Assembly: GCA_009923685.1 (NCBI GenBank)
Contig: RFTA01000012.1
Coordinates: 1 to 10,901 of the forward strand
DNA length: 10,901 nt
Direction: 5' to 3'
Source of the DNA: Actinomycetota bacterium
Lineage (GTDB): Bacteria > Actinomycetota > Acidimicrobiia > Acidimicrobiales > Ilumatobacteraceae
A program made the position numbers and the translations under genes. This document shows, in pieces, positions 1 to 7,312 of this stretch. Under the pieces are notes generated by a model. The model had not been told where the DNA came from, made no database searches, and was given only the letters and a program-made list of their open reading frames with translations. How positions within the stretch are numbered: the stretch's first letter is position 1; every line of letters begins with the position of its first letter.

Positions 1-530
1 TCAAGACAACAATTTTGAATTGTTTAGCCGATTTCGCCACAGTGCATGTTGTACCGGCGAGCACTTCGGCGAGCGAGGTAATGGCACTCTCACCAGACGG
101 CATCTTTCTTTCAAATGGACCGGGTGATCCCGAAATGGTGCATGGTGCCCCTGCGACAATTCGTGAACTTCTTGGCACTGGTGTGCCAATGTTCGGTATT
201 TGCCTCGGACACCAGCTGATGGCGTTAGCTCTTGGCGGTAAGACATTTAAGTTGCCATTCGGACATCACGGAGCCAATCATCCGGTGCGCAACATCGCTA
301 CCAAAACGGTTGAGATCACAAGTCAAAATCACAACTTCTGTGTTGACGCAGACTCGTTGGCGAAAAAAGCCGAGGTTACCCACATCAATTTGAACGACAA
401 TACGAACGAAGGTATGCGAGTACTCGATGCAAATGCGTTTAGCGTGCAATATCATCCCGAGGCGGGGCCAGGGCCTCATGACAGCCGTTATTTGTTCGGC
501 GAATTCGTTACACGAATGAAGGCCAAGTAA
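1..530 (+). CDS. carA: Carbamoyl-phosphate synthase small (glutaminase) subunit, C-terminal part
   Basis: This is the 3' part of carA; the left edge of the window removes the 5' half. The first complete codon is at position 3 and about 175 residues remain of a family that is usually 360-400 long. The remaining part is essentially the whole class I glutamine amidotransferase domain, which splits glutamine and passes ammonia through a tunnel to CarB. The nucleophile lies in MFGICLGHQ (Cys codon 201-203). The His and Glu of the triad lie in YHPEAGPGP (codons 453-455 and 459-461). The oxyanion-hole segment SNGPGDP is also present. The stop codon TAA at 528-530 shares its last base with the ATG of carB (TAATG), so the two subunits are probably translationally coupled. 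No frameshift is visible. The call is secure from the motifs and the carB neighbour; the N-terminal small-subunit domain cannot be judged. Confidence 0.96.
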   Translation, partial: KTTILNCLADFATVHVVPASTSASEVMALSPDGIFLSNGPGDPEMVHGAPATIRELLGTGVPMFGICLGHQLMALALGGKTFKLPFGHHGANHPVRNIATKTVEITSQNHNFCVDADSLAKKAEVTHINLNDNTNEGMRVLDANAFSVQYHPEAGPGPHDSRYLFGEFVTRMKAK

Positions 531-3500
531 TGCCTCGGCGAAACGACCTTAAATCGATACTTGTGTTGGGTTCTGGGCCGATCGTCATCGGTCAAGCCTG
601 TGAGTTTGACTATTCGGGAACTCAGGCCTGCCGTGTGTTGCGCAGCGAGGGATACCGGGTGATTCTTGCGAATTCGAATCCCGCGACGATTATGACCGAT
701 CCAGATTTTGCCGATCGCACTTACATCGAACCCCTCACGCCAGAGTTCATCGAAAAAATTATTGAGCGCGAAAAACCCGATGCCGTGTTGCCGACATTGG
801 GCGGTCAGACTGCTCTGAATTTAGCAATGGAGTTGTTCGCGCGAGGAAAAGTTGGTGTACCAGGAACCCCTGAACTCATCGGTGCAAATGCCGAAGCAAT
901 TGCAACAGCTGAAGATCGCGGCAAGTTCAAAGAGGCGATGATTGAAATCGGTTTGAGTGTGCCGCGTTCAGGCATTGCCCACACTCTGCCCGAGGCCCAA
1001 AAAATTGTAAAAGAGATCGGGCTTCCGGTCATAATTCGTCCTGCCTATATTTTGGGCGGGCGTGGCACGGGCATTGCCCACACTCAAGAAGAGTTCAAGT
1101 CGGTCGTGGCGAACGGTTTGGCAGCCAGCCCAATTTCTGAAGTGCTAATTGAAACTTCAATTGTCGGCTGGAAAGAATATGAACTCGAAGTAATGCGCGA
1201 CCGAAATGACAACTGCGTGATTATTTGTTCGATCGAAAACGTCGACGCAATGGGTGTTCATACAGGAGATTCGATAACGGTTGCTCCGGCAATGACGTTG
1301 TCAGATGTCGAGTACCAAAAAATGCGTAATGCCGCTTTCGCCTGCATTCGCAGAGTTGGGGTTGAGACCGGCGGCTCTAATGTCCAGTTTGCTGTCAACC
1401 CCACGACAGGAGAACAAGTAGTCATCGAAATGAATCCGCGAGTCTCTCGAAGCTCGGCTTTGGCTTCGAAAGCAACTGGTTTTCCAATTGCCAAAATAGC
1501 CGCGAAGCTCGCCGTCGGCTACACGCTTGACGAGATTTCAAACGACATTACCAAGAAGACGCCGGCTAGTTTTGAGCCGACGATCGACTATGTAGTGGTC
1601 AAGATTCCGCGTTGGGCCTTCGAAAAGTTTCCCGGCACGTCTGGGGTGCTTGGCACTCAGATGCAAAGTGTCGGTGAGGCAATGGCGATTGGTCGCACAT
1701 TCGCTGAGAGTCTGCAGAAGGCTCTGCGATCACTCGAGATCGGTCGTTATGGGCTCAATTGTGATCCGGGTGAAGAAAATTATCTTCCACTGACCGATGA
1801 GCAATTGCTTGAGCGAATCGCGATACCCACTCCCGAAAGAATTTTTCAAATCGGTGAATGTTTACGTCGCAAAATTTCGGTCGAGATAGTCGCCGGCTAT
1901 TGCAAATTTGATCCTTGGTTTTTAGATCAGATGTTGTCAATTGTCGAAGAACGAGAATTTTTGGCCACCCGTGAGATGTCTTCGCTAACCAAGACCGAAT
2001 GGTTGCGAGCAAAACGTATGGGTTTTGCCGATGCGCAATTGTCATTGATTTGGAAGACCAGCGAAAGTGAAGTGCGCACGGCACGACTAGATGCAGGCGT
2101 CAGCCCTACATATAAAGCAGTTGATACTTGCAGCGCAGAATTTTCGGCGCAAACTCCTTATCACTATTCAACATACGAAGATGAGTCAGAGATCCATGCG
2201 AGCACAAAACAATCGGTGATTATTTTGGGTAGCGGTCCCAACCGAATCGGGCAGGGCATTGAATTCGACTACTGCTGCGTGCATGCAAGTTTTGCATTGC
2301 GCGACGCGGGCTTTGAGACGATCATGCTCAACTGCAACCCTGAAACAGTCTCTACCGATTACGACACTTCAGACAAACTTTATTTCGAGCCATTGACTCT
2401 TGAAGACGTTTTGAATGTGATCGAAGCAGAAACGGTTTCGTCAGGGGTTGCACCAAAAGTTATCGTTGGGCTTGGTGGTCAGACACCGTTGAAACTTGCA
2501 TCACGATTACCAGCAAGTCTGATCGCTGGCACCAATAGTGAGAGCATCGACATCGCCGAAGACCGAGAAAAATGGAGCGCACTGTGCCACGCCAACCAAA
2601 TTTCCCAGCCGCCAGGTGGTACGGCGCGAAATGTCGACCAGTCAGTTGAAATAGCAAACAGAATCGGTTATCCAGTTCTCGTAAGACCGAGCTACGTGCT
2701 GGGTGGGCGAGCAATGCAAATCGTCCATGATGAGACGCAACTGCGCAAAGCAATGCAAGAAATGGACCAAGCAGGTTCGCTAGGTCGCGAAGGCGGACTG
2801 TCGGCTGAGCGCCCAGTGCTAGTTGATCGGTTCTTGGAAGATGCAATTGAAGTTGATGTTGACGCGATCCGAGACGGTGTCGGCGAGATATTGATCGGCG
2901 GTGTGATGGAGCACGTCGAACAGGCAGGTGTGCACTCGGGCGACTCAGCCTGTACCATTCCGCCTGTTTCGCTCGGCCAAACAATTGTCAATGAAATCGA
3001 AACCACGGTCACAAAGATCGCACAAGCCCTAAAAGTAGTTGGGTTGATAAATGTTCAATTCGCAGTGGCTGGCTCGACTGTCTATGTGATCGAAGCCAAT
3101 CCGCGCGCAAGTCGCACCGTACCATTCGTCGCCAAAGCAACCGGAGTGCCCCTGGTCAAAGTCGCCAGCCGAGTGATGCTCGGCGCAACGCTTTCAGACT
3201 TGCGAAAAGAAGGATTACTTACCGAGCGAGTTTCAGGAAATCATGTTTCGGTCAAAGAAGCGGTGTTGCCTTTCAATCGTTTTTCTGAAGTTGATACTGC
3301 GCTCGGCCCAGAAATGCGGTCAACCGGAGAGGTAATGGGCATTGACGATTCGTTCGCGCGCGCGTTCGCCAAAGCGCAATTTGCCGCGGGCACGACCTTG
3401 CCTGAAAATGGTCTGGTATTTGTGTCGCTAAATGATCGCGACAAGAGTGGGGGCGTCGAAGTCGTCAAGGGCCTGACCTCTTTGGGCTTACAGATTGCGG

Positions 3501-3829
3501 CAACTTCTGGCACCGCCAAATTTTTGTCTGATAACGGTTGTCAAGTATCTCGAATTGTCGGCAAATTTTCGGAGCGCAATACATCTAATAAAGACCTCGA
3601 TGATGCCGTAAAACTTATTGAAGCAGGCGAAATCGTCTTGGTCATCAATACACCGCGCGGTTACGGCACTCGAAGTGACGGTGAAGCGATTCGTAAAGCA
3701 GCCAACAACTGTCGCGTTTCTGTCGTTACAACCTTGAGTGCGGCCAGCGCGGCCGTGCAAGGGATGATTGAGCAACGTAATCGGCCATTTACGGTCAAGT
3801 CACTGCAAGAATTTCACGCCAAAAAATGA
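530..3829 (+). CDS. carB: Carbamoyl-phosphate synthase large subunit
   Basis: CarB makes carbamoyl phosphate from bicarbonate, ammonia and two ATP for pyrimidine and arginine synthesis. At 1099 residues it is slightly longer than the E. coli protein (1073). Two homologous halves are visible. The first opens with VLGSGPIVIGQACEFDYSG (about residues 12-30) and has the ATP-grasp segments IIRPAYILGGRGTGIA and EMNPRVSRSSALASKATG. The second opens with ILGSGPNRIGQGIEFDY near residue 562 and has LVRPSYVLGGRAMQIV and EANPRASRTVPFVAKATG. A C-terminal methylglyoxal-synthase-like regulatory domain starts near residue 960 and includes a TSGTAKFL segment, where UMP or ornithine-type effectors bind in relatives. 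The start is set by the TAATG overlap with carA and a GAAGG ribosome-binding site at 518-522, seven bases upstream. The 3' end overlaps pyrD by four bases (ATGA). The frame is intact throughout. Confidence 0.98.
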   Translation: MPRRNDLKSILVLGSGPIVIGQACEFDYSGTQACRVLRSEGYRVILANSNPATIMTDPDFADRTYIEPLTPEFIEKIIEREKPDAVLPTLGGQTALNLAMELFARGKVGVPGTPELIGANAEAIATAEDRGKFKEAMIEIGLSVPRSGIAHTLPEAQKIVKEIGLPVIIRPAYILGGRGTGIAHTQEEFKSVVANGLAASPISEVLIETSIVGWKEYELEVMRDRNDNCVIICSIENVDAMGVHTGDSITVAPAMTLSDVEYQKMRNAAFACIRRVGVETGGSNVQFAVNPTTGEQVVIEMNPRVSRSSALASKATGFPIAKIAAKLAVGYTLDEISNDITKKTPASFEPTIDYVVVKIPRWAFEKFPGTSGVLGTQMQSVGEAMAIGRTFAESLQKALRSLEIGRYGLNCDPGEENYLPLTDEQLLERIAIPTPERIFQIGECLRRKISVEIVAGYCKFDPWFLDQMLSIVEEREFLATREMSSLTKTEWLRAKRMGFADAQLSLIWKTSESEVRTARLDAGVSPTYKAVDTCSAEFSAQTPYHYSTYEDESEIHASTKQSVIILGSGPNRIGQGIEFDYCCVHASFALRDAGFETIMLNCNPETVSTDYDTSDKLYFEPLTLEDVLNVIEAETVSSGVAPKVIVGLGGQTPLKLASRLPASLIAGTNSESIDIAEDREKWSALCHANQISQPPGGTARNVDQSVEIANRIGYPVLVRPSYVLGGRAMQIVHDETQLRKAMQEMDQAGSLGREGGLSAERPVLVDRFLEDAIEVDVDAIRDGVGEILIGGVMEHVEQAGVHSGDSACTIPPVSLGQTIVNEIETTVTKIAQALKVVGLINVQFAVAGSTVYVIEANPRASRTVPFVAKATGVPLVKVASRVMLGATLSDLRKEGLLTERVSGNHVSVKEAVLPFNRFSEVDTALGPEMRSTGEVMGIDDSFARAFAKAQFAAGTTLPENGLVFVSLNDRDKSGGVEVVKGLTSLGLQIAATSGTAKFLSDNGCQVSRIVGKFSERNTSNKDLDDAVKLIEAGEIVLVINTPRGYGTRSDGEAIRKAANNCRVSVVTTLSAASAAVQGMIEQRNRPFTVKSLQEFHAKK

Positions 3830-4764
3830 TTCGCCAAGCGATTGCGATTGGTGCGGTCGAACTCACGCAGCCGATATTGACTGCATCTGGCACTGCTGGA
3901 TACGGCGCTGAATTTGAAGAATATTTTCCGTTGCGTGAAATCGGCGCTGTCGTCACCAAATCGGTTGCTCATTTTGCCTGGCCTGGCAACCCAGCCCCGC
4001 GGCTGCACCCAACAAAGTCGGGCATGCTCAACGCGGTTGGGTTGCAAGGCGGAGGTGTCGCGAGTTTTATAGAAAATGATTTGCCGAGCTTACGCAAGTC
4101 ACGGTCAAAAGTTGTCGCAAGCATTTGGGGTCACAGCGTCGACGACTACCGACTGGCTGCGCAAATGCTTGGCGAGGTGCGCGAAGATCTTGTCGCAATT
4201 GAATTGAACCTCTCTTGTCCGAATTTGAACGGCGATCATGCGATATTCAGTCACGATTCGGCTCTCAGCGCTCAGGTTGTAGAAGCGTGTTCAGCCTCTG
4301 GTTTGCCTCTTTGGGCAAAGTTGAGTCCTAACACATCGATCTTGGTTGATGTCGCTCGCGCTGTGCATTCGGCTGGGGCGCAGGCGGTGACGCTCGTCAA
4401 TACCGCAATTGGAATGGCGATCAATACCGATACGGGGCTACCTGTGTTGGGCAACATTCGCGGGGGACTCTCGGGGACTGCGCTGCATCCAATTGCCGTG
4501 AGATGTATATATGAGGTGCGTGCTGCATTGCCTCAGATTCGAATCATCGGGGCTGGAGGCGTTGTTTGCGGTAAGACCGCAGCCGAATTGATGCTTGCTG
4601 GCGCCGATGCTGTTCAGGTTGGCACGGCAACTTTTGCTGATCCAAAAGCACCGATCAAGATCTTGCGACAGCTCAATAGATGGGCTGATAAGCACTTGAT
4701 TTCAGATTGGTCGCAGGTGACTTCGGCATCTCATCGAGGTGGGCTAAAAAATAAGTCCGAATAA
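3826..4764 (+). CDS. pyrD: Dihydroorotate dehydrogenase, class IB catalytic subunit
   Basis: PyrD oxidises dihydroorotate to orotate in pyrimidine synthesis and carries FMN. At 312 residues it matches the cytosolic class I enzymes and lacks the N-terminal membrane helix of class II. Visible motifs are ASGTAGYG (20-27), TKS (44-46), GMLNAVGLQ (66-74), NLSCPN (128-133) with C131 as the expected catalytic base, AKLSPN (164-169), the substrate-loop segment NTAIGMAINTDTGLP, and the FMN-phosphate segments GAGGV and VGTATF. The GMLNAVGLQ and TAIGM segments resemble the NAD-dependent IB type (B. subtilis PyrD) more than the fumarate-dependent IA type. Class IB enzymes normally work with the FAD/iron-sulphur subunit PyrK, which is not next to this gene. 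The ATG overlaps the carB stop by four bases and there is no clear Shine-Dalgarno, which points to coupling. No pyrF follows. Confidence 0.95.
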   Translation: MIRQAIAIGAVELTQPILTASGTAGYGAEFEEYFPLREIGAVVTKSVAHFAWPGNPAPRLHPTKSGMLNAVGLQGGGVASFIENDLPSLRKSRSKVVASIWGHSVDDYRLAAQMLGEVREDLVAIELNLSCPNLNGDHAIFSHDSALSAQVVEACSASGLPLWAKLSPNTSILVDVARAVHSAGAQAVTLVNTAIGMAINTDTGLPVLGNIRGGLSGTALHPIAVRCIYEVRAALPQIRIIGAGGVVCGKTAAELMLAGADAVQVGTATFADPKAPIKILRQLNRWADKHLISDWSQVTSASHRGGLKNKSE

Positions 4765-4785
4765 CCAGGCTTTGTGGCTGAGAAC

Positions 4786-4791
4786 TAGAAT
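4786..4791 (+). promoter_or_regulatory. Possible -10 box of a leaderless mihF promoter
   Basis: TAGAAT matches the TATAAT consensus at five of six bases and ends six bases before the A of the mihF ATG at 4798. That is the spacing expected when transcription begins at the start codon itself. No Shine-Dalgarno is visible before mihF, which fits a leaderless message, a common form in actinobacteria. No good -35 hexamer is seen 16-18 bases upstream, so the call rests on one box and its position. Confidence 0.4.
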
Positions 4792-4797
4792 GAATTA

Positions 4798-5106
4798 ATG
4801 GCAAAGACGCCAATTGGCCTTGAAACACGTGAAATGTCAATTGCTCGCGTACGCGAGTTGCGTCAAAAAATGAATATTGTGCTCGACCAAATTAAAGATG
4901 GCTCGAGATCAAAGTCTGCAGTGTTGCAGCGCACAGAAGAATACGCCCTTGGCTATTTGTATGTTGTGAAGGCACTCGAGTGCTTCTCGGATGTCGGCAA
5001 AATTCGTGCTCGACAAACGCTTGACGAGTTGAAAATTTCACACAAATTGAAGTTGCGTGATCTTGCCGATGACGAGCGAGTTTTAATTTTGGGGCGAATT
5101 CAGTGA
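4798..5106 (+). CDS. mihF: Integration host factor, actinobacterial type (mIHF/sIHF)
   Basis: This is a small basic DNA-binding protein of 102 residues, the size of the mycobacterial core mIHF and Streptomyces sIHF. Those proteins bend and compact the nucleoid, affect supercoiling, and support phage integration; they are unrelated to the two-subunit IHF of E. coli. The N-terminal part is a long charged helix (about 10-60). The signature is the helix-two-turns-helix region FSDVGKIRARQTLDELKIS (63-81), which matches the PGVGKVRAKQIMERLGIS-type segment of the family; the usual PG is SD here. The position directly before gmk is the conserved actinobacterial one. The stop overlaps the gmk GTG by four bases. 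The gap to pyrD is 33 bases and contains a possible leaderless promoter, so the gene may be transcribed separately from the pyrimidine genes. The ATG at 4798 is chosen for length and that promoter spacing. Confidence 0.9.
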   Translation: MAKTPIGLETREMSIARVRELRQKMNIVLDQIKDGSRSKSAVLQRTEEYALGYLYVVKALECFSDVGKIRARQTLDELKISHKLKLRDLADDERVLILGRIQ

Positions 5107-5672
5107 ATTCAAAAAATTCTGGTCTGGTGATAGTGGTGTCTGGGCCCGGAGGAGTTGGCAAGAGTACGATCGTTGAGAAACTCGTTCAAAGAGATGCAAA
5201 TTTGTGGCTGAGTCGTTCGTGGACAACACGCGAACAACGACCAGGTGAGGCAACCGATGCCTATAAATTTGTATCTCGAAGCGAATTTGAAGACAATATT
5301 GCCGCCAATGGTTTTCTTGAATGGACAGATTTCCTCGGCAACTTATACGGCACCCCAACACCAAATCCGCCCCCCGGCAAAGACTTGGTGCTTGAGATCG
5401 AAGTTGATGGCGCGCAACAAGTCAAAAATCTCAATCAATCCGCGCTATTGCTTTTTGTCCTGCCGCCGTCGCGGCAAGAGCAAAAAGCGAGGCTAAGGGG
5501 CCGTGGCGATGCCGATCAAAAAGTTGAGAAGCGATTACGCAAAGCCGAAGAAGAAGAGCCCGTGGGCAAAGCCATTGCCGACTACGTGATTATCAATGAT
5601 GACCTTGAATCGACGCTTGAAGAGATGAGTCGCATCATCTCTTATGAGCGAAACCAGCGCACGCCGAGTTAG
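5103..5672 (+). CDS. gmk: Guanylate kinase
   Basis: Gmk phosphorylates GMP to GDP with ATP in the cytoplasm and is needed for GTP, dGTP and signalling nucleotides. The product has 189 residues, within the usual 180-210. The P-loop is GPGGVGKST (14-22). The GMP-binding region shows SWTTREQRPGE (39-49, standing for the usual S-x-TTR-x-x-RPGE), FLEW with E73, GNLYGTP (79-85), and LEIEVDGAQQV (97-107). The lid carries RLRGRGDAD (130-138) and is followed by the RLRKAEEE helix. The GTG start at 5103 is set by the GTGA overlap with mihF; a GGGG run at 5091-5094 may help the ribosome bind. This overlap ties production of the kinase to mIHF translation. The loop after RPGE is one residue shorter than common, with no sign of damage. 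Confidence 0.96.
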   Translation: MNSKNSGLVIVVSGPGGVGKSTIVEKLVQRDANLWLSRSWTTREQRPGEATDAYKFVSRSEFEDNIAANGFLEWTDFLGNLYGTPTPNPPPGKDLVLEIEVDGAQQVKNLNQSALLLFVLPPSRQEQKARLRGRGDADQKVEKRLRKAEEEEPVGKAIADYVIINDDLESTLEEMSRIISYERNQRTPS

Positions 5673-5678
5673 ATAAAT

Positions 5679-5695
5679 GGCTATACTCAATAGCC
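5679..5695 (+). promoter_or_regulatory. Inverted repeat with embedded TATACT box upstream of rpoZ
   Basis: GGCTAT (5679-5684) and ATAGCC (5690-5695) form a perfect six-base stem with a five-base loop just after the gmk stop. TATACT at 5682-5687 lies inside it and matches the -10 consensus at five of six bases, so this may be the -10 region of an rpoZ promoter overlapped by an operator. It could instead be a 3' hairpin that stabilises the gmk message. No T-run follows, so a classical terminator is unlikely. No convincing -35 box is seen. Confidence 0.33.
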
Positions 5696-5697
5696 GC

Positions 5698-5720
5698 AAG
5701 CGAGTCGGTTTCGTTCGCTT
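5698..5720 (+). promoter_or_regulatory. Second hairpin in the rpoZ leader
   Basis: AAGCGA (5698-5703) pairs perfectly with TCGCTT (5715-5720) across an 11-base loop. Two more G-T pairs could extend the stem inwards. It lies 13 bases upstream of the rpoZ Shine-Dalgarno and would be in the leader of any transcript started at the TATACT box. A role in message stability or translation is possible but is an inference from the pairing alone. Confidence 0.3.
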
Positions 5721-5733
5721 TGTGTCGATCGCC

Positions 5734-5739
5734 AGGAGG
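5734..5739 (+). promoter_or_regulatory. Strong ribosome-binding site of rpoZ
   Basis: AGGAGG lies five bases before the GTG at 5745. It is the only full-consensus Shine-Dalgarno I see in the window. It decides the start of rpoZ in favour of the GTG over the in-frame ATG codons at 5763 and 5766. Confidence 0.8.
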
Positions 5740-5744
5740 CAACA

Positions 5745-6089
5745 GTGACAACAGAAGACACGATGATGAGCCCAGCAATTGAGTCGCTAATGGGTTACAC
5801 AGGGTCAAAATTTTCTCTCGTGACACTTTCGGCTCGACGCGCTCGCGAAATCAACTCTTACTTCAATCAACTCGGCGATGGTCTCGGCAATATGGTGCCG
5901 CCGCAAGTCAGTTCGACGGCACGTAAGCCTCTTTCGATCAGCTTTGAAGAAATCGCCGCAGGCAAAATTCAACTTGTTGCCAAGACGATCGAAGAAGTTC
6001 TAGCAGAGAACGAAGCGGCAATCGCCGCCGAAAGGCAGGCTGAACTTGACGCAATGCAAGATTCAGCAACTGAGCCAGCAGCCGAATAA
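5745..6089 (+). CDS. rpoZ: DNA-directed RNA polymerase omega subunit
   Basis: Omega is the small RNA polymerase subunit that holds the C-terminal end of beta-prime and helps assembly. The product has 114 residues; many omegas are 80-110. The core signature is KFSLVTLSARRAREIN (22-37), followed by the YFNQLG segment, and then PLSISFEEIAAGKI (62-75), as in actinobacterial omegas. The last 30 residues are an acidic Ala/Glu-rich tail, which is variable in the family. The GTG start is supported by AGGAGG five bases upstream. The gene follows gmk, the usual pairing across bacteria. The 72-base gap before it contains two hairpins and a -10-like box. metK begins only 18 bases downstream; in many actinobacteria coaBC (dfp) stands between the two, and it is absent here. 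Confidence 0.93.
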   Translation: MTTEDTMMSPAIESLMGYTGSKFSLVTLSARRAREINSYFNQLGDGLGNMVPPQVSSTARKPLSISFEEIAAGKIQLVAKTIEEVLAENEAAIAAERQAELDAMQDSATEPAAE

Positions 6090-6107
6090 CTCACAAAGTC
6101 TTCGTTG

Positions 6108-7301
6108 ATGAAAAAGTATTCATTCACATCAGAGAGCGTGACCGAGGGTCACCCAGACAAGATGGCCGACCAGGTCTCTGACGCGGTGCTTGATGCAATT
6201 TTGGCTGAAGACGCAAACGGACGAGTCGCATGTGAAACATTGTTGACTACGGGACTATGTGTCGTTGCCGGCGAAATTACAACTAGCGCTTACGTAGATA
6301 TCCCGAAAATTGCCCGAGAAGTAATCAAGGGCATTGGTTATGACAACGCGCTCTACGGTTTTGATGGCAATACATGCGGCGTAATTGTCAGTATCGATGA
6401 ACAGAGCCCAAACATCGCACAAGGCGTCGACGTCAGCGAAGAGATTCGTGCAGGCAAAAGTGGTGAAGACAAATTAAATAGTCAAGGTGCTGGCGACCAA
6501 GGCATGATGTTCGGCTACGCGTGCACCGAGACAGAAGATCTGATGCCGTTGCCAATCTGGTTGGCACATCGAATGGCAGAGAAGTTGACCGATGTCCGCA
6601 AGTCGGGCGCGATTCCGTATCTGCGTCCTGACGGCAAGACTCAGGTCACTTTTGATTACGAAAACGGGTTACCGGTTCGTTTGCGAACTGTTTTGATTTC
6701 GACACAACACGCCGATGGCATCAACCGTGACACCGTCATTCGGCCAGATCTGATCGAGCAAGTTATTCGCCCCGTCATTCCGGCACAATTTGCAAAAGAC
6801 GACTACTCGGTTTATATCAATCCCACAGGAGAATTCGTCAAGGGTGGTCCTCACGCCGACACAGGTTTGACCGGTCGAAAAATTATTGTCGATACCTACG
6901 GTGGAATGGGTCGTCACGGCGGCGGTGCGTTCAGTGGTAAAGACCCGTCAAAAGTCGACCGATCAGCTGCTTATGCGGCACGTTGGGTCGCCAAACATGT
7001 TGTTGCGTCGGGTGCAGCGAAGCGATGCGAATTGCAGGTTGCTTATGCGATCGGCATGGCTCATCCGATCAGTATTTTTGTCGAGACATTCGGCACCAAC
7101 ACGGTAGACGAGTCGGCAATTGAGGCTGCCGTGCGCGAGATATTCGACCTTCGCCCGGCGGCGATTTTGCGTGACCTCGATTTGAAGCGTCCGATTTATC
7201 AAAAAACCGCTGCCTACGGTCACTTCGGTCGCAATGAACCGAACTTCACCTGGGAGAAGTTGTCGAAACTCAAAGAGTTCAAGGCAGCAGTCAAACTCTG
7301 A
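6108..7301 (+). CDS. metK: S-adenosylmethionine synthetase (methionine adenosyltransferase)
   Basis: MetK makes S-adenosylmethionine from methionine and ATP, the methyl donor for most methylations. The product has 397 residues, normal for the family (about 380-400). The N-terminus reads FTSESVTEGHPDKMADQVSD, with H15 and D17 as the phosphate and magnesium ligands. The signature GAGDQG is at 127-132. The loop GGPHADTGLTGRK is at 246-258, and the glycine-rich GGGAFSGKDPSKVDRS segment follows. The end, GHFGRNEPNFTWE, is typical. I chose the ATG at 6108 because MKKYSFTSESV aligns with the usual start; a TTG at 6105 would add one residue and is less likely. No Shine-Dalgarno is clear, so expression probably relies on read-through from rpoZ 18 bases upstream. 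priA follows after 11 bases. Confidence 0.97.
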   Translation: MKKYSFTSESVTEGHPDKMADQVSDAVLDAILAEDANGRVACETLLTTGLCVVAGEITTSAYVDIPKIAREVIKGIGYDNALYGFDGNTCGVIVSIDEQSPNIAQGVDVSEEIRAGKSGEDKLNSQGAGDQGMMFGYACTETEDLMPLPIWLAHRMAEKLTDVRKSGAIPYLRPDGKTQVTFDYENGLPVRLRTVLISTQHADGINRDTVIRPDLIEQVIRPVIPAQFAKDDYSVYINPTGEFVKGGPHADTGLTGRKIIVDTYGGMGRHGGGAFSGKDPSKVDRSAAYAARWVAKHVVASGAAKRCELQVAYAIGMAHPISIFVETFGTNTVDESAIEAAVREIFDLRPAAILRDLDLKRPIYQKTAAYGHFGRNEPNFTWEKLSKLKEFKAAVKL

Positions 7302-7303
7302 TC

Positions 7304-7308
7304 GAAGG
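7304..7308 (+). promoter_or_regulatory. Ribosome-binding site of priA
   Basis: GAAGG lies four bases upstream of the ATG at 7313, within the 11-base gap after the metK stop. It supports that start, which also gives the expected N-terminus of the DNA-binding domain. Confidence 0.5.
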
Positions 7309-7312
7309 CGCG

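Noticed and set aside
2460..2984. 174-residue open frame on the - strand within carB
   Set aside because: It is rich in Arg, Ser, His and Leu, has no recognisable domain and lies wholly opposite a conserved carB segment, so it is a codon-bias shadow.
5763..5768. Alternative rpoZ start at the double ATG
   Set aside because: The AGGAGG at 5734-5739 is correctly spaced for the GTG at 5745 and too far from these codons.
6105..6107. TTG as the metK start
   Set aside because: The adjacent ATG at 6108 gives the usual N-terminus and is a stronger start codon.
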